From Candidatus Peregrinibacteria bacterium CG_4_10_14_0_2_um_filter_43_11 (lineage in GTDB: Bacteria > Patescibacteriota > Gracilibacteria > UM-FILTER-43-11): a DNA stretch of 11,030 nt. Location of the stretch: the NCBI GenBank assembly GCA_002792495.1, contig PFOK01000075.1, positions 1 through 11,030 on the forward strand, read 5' to 3'. A model generated the notes under the pieces. It had not been told where the DNA came from and did no database searches. It worked only from the letters and a program-made list of their open reading frames with translations. The position numbers were made by a program, and so were the translations under genes. Below, one piece after another: positions 6,146 through 11,030 of the stretch; within the stretch, counting starts at the first letter, position 1, and the number at the start of each line of letters is the position of its first letter.

Positions 6146-8716
6146 TTACGCAATTCCCAATCTCGCCTCAATTTCCTGGTCCACAAAAACTTTTTTGCGA
6201 CCGTATTTCATGCGGGAGTATTTTTTGAGAACCTCCGCCATTTTATCGTTGCCGCTTGGATCCCAAATCGTTTCGATTGAAAACGGTCGTGATGTCGTAT
6301 TATGAATATTCAACTTGATATAAGCTTTGTAATTCGCGATCCCGATAATGTCTTGTTCCGAAAGATCCGGCGCGTATTCTTTTGCTAAATATTCCGCGTC
6401 TTCGGCACCCACTTTAAAACTGAGCATTGTGCCCACGTTACCAAATACGGCGTCTCGAACACGGGTATCATCATGACCGGTGGGTGTTTTGGTCAACTGA
6501 GCGATGTACTGATGAGCCATGATCAAGGAGAGGCGGTATTTTCGCGCTTCCGAAAGAATGGAAGCAAACGTATCCGTCGCGAAATTTTGGAATTCATCCA
6601 CATACAAATAGAAATCTTTACGTTCGGCCTTCGGCATATCCTGACGACTCATGGCGGCCATGTTGATTTTATTCACAAAAATCAGTCCCAAAAGTTGGGC
6701 GTTCACATCCCCGATTTTACCTTTGGAAAGATTGACCACCAGGATTTTTTGATGATCCATGATTTCACGGATATTAAACGCGCTTTTCGCCTGACCGATG
6801 ATATTACGCATGGTCGTGTTTGTAATAAACGGACCGAATTTTGAACTGAAATACGGAATCATTTCCTCCTTTTCCCGTGCGCCGGTGTTGGCGAATTCAT
6901 GCTCCCAAAAGGAGCGCACGACTGAGTTGTTGGTTTTTCCCACTTTGTATTTTCGGAATTCATCATCCACAAATATACGGGGAACATCAATTAGCGTCGC
7001 GCCTTCCTCTTCATCATCCATCAGTGTCAAGCAGGCATTGCGAAAATAATGCTGAATACGGGGACCGAAAATTTCATCTCCGAAAATTTTGATGAATATT
7101 TCCATTGCGTCCAAAGAGGCGCGATCTTTTTCATCCGGCGTATGCGCCTCCAAAAGATTCAATCCCATCGGTCTTTCCGTATCGGCCGGATCAAAATAAA
7201 CAATATCCTTGGCACGTTCTTTTGGCACCGTTCTCAGCGTATCTTCCGCAAGATCTCCGTGTGGATCCACCAAACACATCCCATCCCCATTCGCGATATC
7301 CTGGCGCGCTTGGTAATTCAACAACACGGATTTACCGGTACCGGATTTACCGATGATATATTGATGTCGTGTGCGGTCATCACGCAGAATGCGAACATCT
7401 TTACTCTGTCCGCGGAAGGTATTGCGGCCAATAATCACCCCATCGGGAGGCAATTCGATCGGCGGTGGAAGTACTTTGTATTGCAGCCATTTAATGACCG
7501 GAACCGGATTGTAACGTGAGTCCGGAAAGTGAATGATCGAAGCCAATTCATCCTGAGCAAAGAGCGATTGCCTATGAAAAGTTCCCGGTATGCGATGTTC
7601 AAAAAGATATTTCATCAAAGGGTTGCTGATGAAGTTAAAGGGGACGATACGACGGCTCTGAAACCAGTTGAGGTAAGCATTGTGATAAATGCTGAAAGCG
7701 ACATTTAAATTATCCGTAATCATGGTTGCCCGTTCTTCCGTATCCGCCAAGCCGACAATACGAAGGGAAGTATCGAATCCGACTTGTCCCGCCTTTTCCC
7801 CCACTTTTTTTAAGGCGTCTTCTTGTGGCCCCAGCATACGGATATACGAGTCGCCTCCACTGGCACCGGGAGCATTGGTTTTACTGCCTCCTCGCATAAA
7901 ATTAAAAGAGTTGATCAAAAACCCAAGAATGGGGCCAATAATCGGAATCGGAATACGAATGGGCGCGCGTTGTTTTTTGTAAAGACGCGTTCCTATATCT
8001 TCTGTTTTTTTGCGCCATTTTTCGTTCGTCACAGGATTAACAATCATCTGAATGACCGCTTTTTCATTCGGTTCCAATTTAGAAAGCACATTCGCCAGAT
8101 CATTCAATGGATCCTGTTCCAGCTCTTTAAATGTCTGAATGGGGTACCAAAATGGTCGCTTGGTGTACAAAAAATAACCGCGCATCACTTTATTTTCCGT
8201 AAAAAAAGAGTACGGCTCTCGTGTGATTTCTACCTCCGCGTCTTTATAAAACGTGGTGATTTGTTTCTCAATGATATTTTGATAATTCCGATCGACCGCG
8301 ACGTAAAAATCAAGTTGTTGATTTTGCAAAACCAGCTCAAACGAAATATTATCCGCCTGCCATACTTTTGTTTTGATCAAATTCCATAAATTCAATTCCC
8401 GAATTTCATATAAAGCACGATACAACTGCGACATGATCGCCACTTTTTCCTTAAAGTCTTTTTCCGTGCGTTTTTCCTGATCAATTTTTGAGTCACTGCG
8501 GGGTAGGGTGATTTTAAGATAAACCAATCTTTTGGAAAGATGGTGCATGTGTATAAAACGCAGGATACGGACCAAATATTTCAAAAAATACCATACCCCA
8601 ATCACAGTCAGTATGATGGTGAGCCAATGCGCTCCCAAAAAAGTCATTACAGAATAGAAGGTGCCTGGATTTTCTGTGGTTTTTTCGATGATTTTTTCAG
8701 TAGCCTGTACTTTCAT
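6146..8716 (-). CDS. VirD4/TraC/HerA-type membrane-anchored DNA-translocation ATPase
   Basis: An 856-residue P-loop ATPase of the type IV secretion coupling-protein/HerA superfamily. Residues about 27-53 form one transmembrane helix. A long domain of about 380 residues follows (about 60-440); from memory it resembles an N-terminal domain seen with such ATPases in Patescibacteria. The motor domain carries Walker A GKSGTGKS (456-463), LVDPHGD (482-488), Walker B LYVDEF (704-709, D707 and E708) and the AHQY motif (734-737). These match VirD4/TraD/TraC-like pumps that move DNA or protein through the envelope. No relaxase, VirB or pilin gene is adjacent, so a role in conjugation, DNA uptake or protein export cannot be chosen. 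An in-frame TAG seven codons upstream of ATG 8716 rules out a longer start there. The gene has its own terminator and probably its own promoter. Confidence 0.9.
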   Translation of the reverse strand: MKVQATEKIIEKTTENPGTFYSVMTFLGAHWLTIILTVIGVWYFLKYLVRILRFIHMHHLSKRLVYLKITLPRSDSKIDQEKRTEKDFKEKVAIMSQLYRALYEIRELNLWNLIKTKVWQADNISFELVLQNQQLDFYVAVDRNYQNIIEKQITTFYKDAEVEITREPYSFFTENKVMRGYFLYTKRPFWYPIQTFKELEQDPLNDLANVLSKLEPNEKAVIQMIVNPVTNEKWRKKTEDIGTRLYKKQRAPIRIPIPIIGPILGFLINSFNFMRGGSKTNAPGASGGDSYIRMLGPQEDALKKVGEKAGQVGFDTSLRIVGLADTEERATMITDNLNVAFSIYHNAYLNWFQSRRIVPFNFISNPLMKYLFEHRIPGTFHRQSLFAQDELASIIHFPDSRYNPVPVIKWLQYKVLPPPIELPPDGVIIGRNTFRGQSKDVRILRDDRTRHQYIIGKSGTGKSVLLNYQARQDIANGDGMCLVDPHGDLAEDTLRTVPKERAKDIVYFDPADTERPMGLNLLEAHTPDEKDRASLDAMEIFIKIFGDEIFGPRIQHYFRNACLTLMDDEEEGATLIDVPRIFVDDEFRKYKVGKTNNSVVRSFWEHEFANTGAREKEEMIPYFSSKFGPFITNTTMRNIIGQAKSAFNIREIMDHQKILVVNLSKGKIGDVNAQLLGLIFVNKINMAAMSRQDMPKAERKDFYLYVDEFQNFATDTFASILSEARKYRLSLIMAHQYIAQLTKTPTGHDDTRVRDAVFGNVGTMLSFKVGAEDAEYLAKEYAPDLSEQDIIGIANYKAYIKLNIHNTTSRPFSIETIWDPSGNDKMAEVLKKYSRMKYGRKKVFVDQEIEARLGIA

Positions 8717-8791
8717 AAAAGATTTTTCGGGTGTCTAGGGTGAGTATTCTCGCACAAACGGCAGACAACAATCCCATAAATAAATCTATAT

Positions 8792-8820
8792 ATTATACCA
8801 AAAAATCACCAAAAAAACAA
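8792..8820 (-). promoter_or_regulatory. Promoter of the VirD4-like gene
   Basis: The minus strand has a perfect extended -10, TGGTATAAT (8792-8800). A weak -35, TTGTTT (8815-8820), lies 17 bases upstream of the hexamer. The expected start point near 8785 leaves a leader of about 68 bases, the longest inferred in this window. That leader contains a 26-codon upstream ORF (see findings). A second start nearer the gene is possible, but no good hexamer pair is seen there. Confidence 0.55.
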
Positions 8821-8871
8821 GCGTTAAATCGCTATTTTCAGCTGTTTTTTGGCAACAGATTGCCCATTTGT

Positions 8872-8900
8872 TTGCAAAACTGTCACCAGCGCGCTATTAT
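8872..8900 (+). promoter_or_regulatory. Promoter of recJ
   Basis: TTGCAA (8872-8877, 4/6 to consensus), a 17-base spacer and TATTAT (8895-8900, 5/6). The expected start near 8907 gives a leader of about 20 bases to the ATG at 8927, with no Shine-Dalgarno sequence. An overlapping TACAAT (8900-8905) is an alternative -10 but has no matching -35. Confidence 0.5.
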
Positions 8901-8926
8901 ACAATGCCGAATCTAAATAAAAAATC

Positions 8927-10621
8927 ATGAGCTTATCAGGGAAAAAATGGATCATTCAGAATGAAAATGAAGGCTTGAATTTGATGGAGAAAATTCTGTT
9001 CAATCGTCACATCAATACGGATGAAAAACGTGAAGTTTTTTTTAAAGGTGGTTTGGAAGTGATTCACGACCCCTTTTTATTAAAAGACATGGCAAAGGCG
9101 ATAGAGCGCATAAAACAGGCGGTTCAAAACAAAGAACCCATCATGATTTTTGGGGATTACGATATTGACGGCATTACGGCAACCGCGTTGCTTTTTGGTT
9201 TTCTTAAAAAAATAGGAGCAGATGTCCGCTACACCCTGCCCAATCGCGAAGAAGACGGCTATGGATTAAAGAAGTATTTCATTCAGCGTTTCAAAAACGA
9301 GGGCATTGGGCTCATCATTACCGTGGATTGCGGAACGAGCAACCTGCATGAAGTCACTTTGGCAAACACATTGGGCATGACGGTCATTGTAACGGATCAT
9401 CACACCATCCCCGAAGAATTACCGCCCGCTTATGCCATCATCAATCCTCATCAAAAAGAATGTCACTATCCCAACCGGGATATCTGCGGTTCCACCATTG
9501 CTTACAAACTCGTCATCGCTTTGTCAAAAGATCTTATGGAAGATGCCGAGAGAAAAGATTACCTCCATCGGCAGCTGGGCATTGTAGCGTTGGGAGTAGT
9601 GGGGGATTGTATGCCTTTGACGGATGAAAATCGTGTTCTGGTCAAATACGGGCTTAAAAGTCTGATGGCCAGCGACAATTTGGGAATAATGGCACTGTTA
9701 GAAAGCGCGGGGATCGAGACCAAAAAAATCACCAGCACTACCATCGGCTTCCAAATAGGCCCACGCATCAACGCCGCGGGAAGGCTCGACAGACCGGATC
9801 ATGCCCTTGAATTGATTTTAGGAAACCTGAATAAGGCGGAACTCCTGAGTCAGCTCAACGACTTGCGTCGCAAAATTGTGGAACTCCATCTCAAAAAGGC
9901 CATCGAAGGGCTCCGGGAGCAAGCTAAAATACCCAACATCATCATCTTATGGGATGCAGAATGGAAGGCGGGTTTATTGGGGCTAATTGCAGGTAGAATC
10001 GCGGAAGAATTCAATCGCCCCGCCATCATCATGCAGGAAAAAGAGGATGAATTTGTGGCCTCCTGTCGCAGTGTGAATGATTTTGACATCACTCAGTTTT
10101 TACGCGAAGAGGCCAACGATCTTTTTACCGCTTTTGGGGGGCACAAAATGGCGGGCGGATTCACATTGCCCGGAAAAAACTTTGAATCATTCCTAAATCG
10201 CATTAATGTCGCGGCCGAAAAACAAATCAATCCCGATAATTTTGACAGTGTTCTTTCTATCGATTGTGAAATTCAACCGCATGAAATGACCATGGAGGCC
10301 TGTGACAATCTCAGCCATTGTGAGCCTTTCGGTCAGGGGAATCCGGAACCAATGCTCATGATGAAAAACATCAAAATACTTTCTATCCGTCCTGTCGGCG
10401 GGCAAGGCGAACATCTCCAGTTTCCCATCCGGTGTGGCGAGAAAACGCTTCCCGCAATCGCCTTTCGTTTTGGAAAATATCTTGATAAAATTGATTCGAA
10501 CCTGAGTTATGACATCGCCTTCAACATGGAAATCAATGAGTGGAATGGCAATAAGAAATTGCAGTTAAAAGTGGTGGATTTAAAACAATCGAGGGATTTG
10601 GAGGATTTGCGAGATGCGTAG
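8927..10621 (+). CDS. recJ: Single-stranded-DNA-specific 5'-3' exonuclease RecJ
   Basis: A 564-residue cytoplasmic DHH/DHHA1-family nuclease that degrades single-stranded DNA 5' to 3' in recombination and mismatch or base-excision repair; E. coli RecJ is of similar length. Metal-binding motifs are visible in order: DYDIDG (77-82), VDCG (D134), DHH (157-159) and GDC (D227). The DHHA1 part shows GPRINAAGRL (278-287) and GGHKMAGG (404-411). The C-terminal OB-like domain contains PFGQGNPEP (467-475). All expected catalytic residues are present, so it should be active. ATG 8927 is preferred over the in-frame ATG at 8984, because residues 1-30 (KKWII... then LFNRHI) match the usual RecJ N-terminus and the promoter spacing suits it. 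It diverges from the ATPase gene and runs into carA 57 bases later without a visible terminator. Confidence 0.97.
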   Translation: MSLSGKKWIIQNENEGLNLMEKILFNRHINTDEKREVFFKGGLEVIHDPFLLKDMAKAIERIKQAVQNKEPIMIFGDYDIDGITATALLFGFLKKIGADVRYTLPNREEDGYGLKKYFIQRFKNEGIGLIITVDCGTSNLHEVTLANTLGMTVIVTDHHTIPEELPPAYAIINPHQKECHYPNRDICGSTIAYKLVIALSKDLMEDAERKDYLHRQLGIVALGVVGDCMPLTDENRVLVKYGLKSLMASDNLGIMALLESAGIETKKITSTTIGFQIGPRINAAGRLDRPDHALELILGNLNKAELLSQLNDLRRKIVELHLKKAIEGLREQAKIPNIIILWDAEWKAGLLGLIAGRIAEEFNRPAIIMQEKEDEFVASCRSVNDFDITQFLREEANDLFTAFGGHKMAGGFTLPGKNFESFLNRINVAAEKQINPDNFDSVLSIDCEIQPHEMTMEACDNLSHCEPFGQGNPEPMLMMKNIKILSIRPVGGQGEHLQFPIRCGEKTLPAIAFRFGKYLDKIDSNLSYDIAFNMEINEWNGNKKLQLKVVDLKQSRDLEDLRDA

Positions 10622-10641
10622 GATGTGTGAGGTGGTGTTGA

Positions 10642-10658
10642 TTTCCACAGTTTCCACA
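10642..10658 (+). repeat. Two 9-base-spaced copies of TTTCCACA upstream of carA
   Basis: TTTCCACA occurs at 10642-10649 and 10651-10658, followed by a degenerate third unit (ATTCCCAT). The pair fills part of the 57-base gap between recJ and carA. The core resembles a DnaA box (TTATCCACA) lacking one base, or it may be a short regulatory repeat. With two copies it may also be chance. Confidence 0.4.
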
Positions 10659-10678
10659 ATTCCCATTTAATAAAAATC

Positions 10679-11030
10679 ATGAATCTCCAACTCATTCTCA
10701 AAGATGGCTCACACTATAAAGGCGAGTCATTCGGTTATTGGCCAAAAAAAGAAGCTTTTTTTGTCGATGGAGAAGTGGTGTTCAACACCGGTATGGTGGG
10801 GTACCCCGAAAGTTTGACCGATCCATCCTACTCGGGTCAGATTTTAGTACTCACGTATCCGTTGGTCGGAAATTATGGCGTTCCGTCAGAATCTATCCAG
10901 GCTCAATTGAGTGATCATCTGGAAAGCGGAAAGATCCACATTCAAGCATTGATCGTCAGTGAATATTGTCAGGAACATTCCCATTGGAAGGCCGAAAAAA
11001 GTCTGGCGGATTTTTTAAAACATCACAAAA
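10679..11030 (+). CDS. carA: Carbamoyl-phosphate synthetase small subunit, 5' part (cut by window end)
   Basis: The first 117 codons of the glutamine-amidotransferase subunit of carbamoyl-phosphate synthetase, which supplies ammonia to CarB for pyrimidine and arginine synthesis. The N-terminal small-subunit domain is clear: LILKDGS (5-11), GEVVFNTGMVGYPESLTDPSY (31-51, quoted in part), LTYPLVGNYG (58-67) and SHW (101-103). The class I amidotransferase domain with its Cys-His-Glu triad lies beyond the window. GNYGVP and SHW, rather than the GNVG and SNFR seen in E. coli, recall the Bacteroidetes and eukaryotic CAD type. The start is ATG 10679 in an A/T-rich context (TTTAATAAAAATC) with no Shine-Dalgarno sequence. 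It may be co-transcribed with recJ; no strong promoter is seen in the gap. Confidence 0.95.
   Translation, partial: MNLQLILKDGSHYKGESFGYWPKKEAFFVDGEVVFNTGMVGYPESLTDPSYSGQILVLTYPLVGNYGVPSESIQAQLSDHLESGKIHIQALIVSEYCQEHSHWKAEKSLADFLKHHK

Larger units (their letters stand above)
8717..8926. other. Divergent intergenic region between the VirD4-like gene and recJ
   Basis: These 210 bases hold two back-to-back promoters, one per flanking gene, and no coding region I can support. Between them lies an AT-rich stretch with a perfect short inverted repeat, GGCAA-CAGA-TTGCC (8851-8864), and the palindrome TTTGCAAA (8871-8878), which overlaps the recJ -35. Either could be an operator, but short repeats of this size also arise by chance. 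Confidence 0.5.

Noticed and set aside
7049..8389. Plus-strand open frames of 156 and 188 codons
   Set aside because: Both are antisense to the VirD4-like gene, whose domain motifs are unambiguous.
8984..8986. Alternative recJ start at the internal ATG
   Set aside because: The upstream residues fit the normal RecJ N-terminus and the promoter spacing favours 8927.
64..11030. Possible TGA-recoded genetic code (code 25)
   Set aside because: None of the five long conserved genes contains in-frame TGA, and they end in TAG or TAA at family-appropriate lengths. TGA is not used as a stop by these genes, but five stops are too few to mean much.
1..11030. CRISPR array, tRNA or rRNA genes, insertion sequences, attachment sites
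   Set aside because: The intergenic gaps are short (57-210 bases) and show no spaced repeats of CRISPR type, tRNA-like folds, terminal inverted repeats or transposase frames.

Overview
The window looks like chromosomal DNA of a Candidate Phyla Radiation (Patescibacteria) bacterium, with Peregrinibacteria or a relative as a tentative guess. This rests on gene content: a large secreted amidase/SpoIID protein, a glutaredoxin-CcdA fusion, and an orphan VirD4/TraC-like ATPase with a long N-terminal domain of a type common in these genomes. It does not rest on a phylogenetic marker. The standard bacterial code fits: five long genes (about 3,300 codons) run without in-frame TGA, which argues against the TGA=Gly lineages Gracilibacteria and Absconditabacteria.

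Layout. Four genes lie on the minus strand and two on the plus strand. From left to right: (1) 64-3768 (-), a 1234-residue exported cell-wall hydrolase with an N-terminal PGRP/amidase_2 domain, four Ig-like repeats and a C-terminal SpoIID/LytB domain. (2) 3871-4707 (-), a membrane-anchored DsbA-like thiol oxidoreductase. (3) 4785-6023 (-), a glutaredoxin-like domain fused to a six-helix CcdA/DsbD-type electron conduit. (4) 6146-8716 (-), a membrane-anchored VirD4/TraC/HerA-type ATPase. (5) 8927-10621 (+), the exonuclease RecJ. (6) 10679 to the window end (+), the start of carA, the small subunit of carbamoyl-phosphate synthetase. Hairpin-plus-U-tract terminators follow the dsbA-like gene and the ATPase gene. 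The 210-base gap between the ATPase gene and recJ is a divergent promoter region.

How the genes work together. The CcdA-like and DsbA-like genes read as a two-gene extracytoplasmic thiol-redox operon, CcdA-like gene first, with a good internal sigma70-type promoter before dsbA. The exported amidase/SpoIID protein next door has several cysteines and could be one of its clients (inference). That protein combines an amidase that would strip stem peptides with a SpoIID-type lytic transglycosylase known to prefer denuded glycan. This resembles the sporulation SpoIIP/SpoIID pair collapsed into one chain, in an organism with no sign of sporulation here. RecJ and CarA are housekeeping genes 57 bases apart with no visible terminator between them.

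System-wide traits. None of the six start codons has a recognisable Shine-Dalgarno sequence. Several have an extended -10 (TGnTAnAAT) very close upstream, and one transcript would be nearly leaderless. No RNA genes, CRISPR array, insertion sequence or phage genes were seen. I found no clear unknown multi-gene system. The most unusual items are the amidase/SpoIID architecture with an embedded dockerin-like calcium loop, the translation-initiation pattern, and a CarA that reads like the Bacteroidetes/eukaryotic CAD type.
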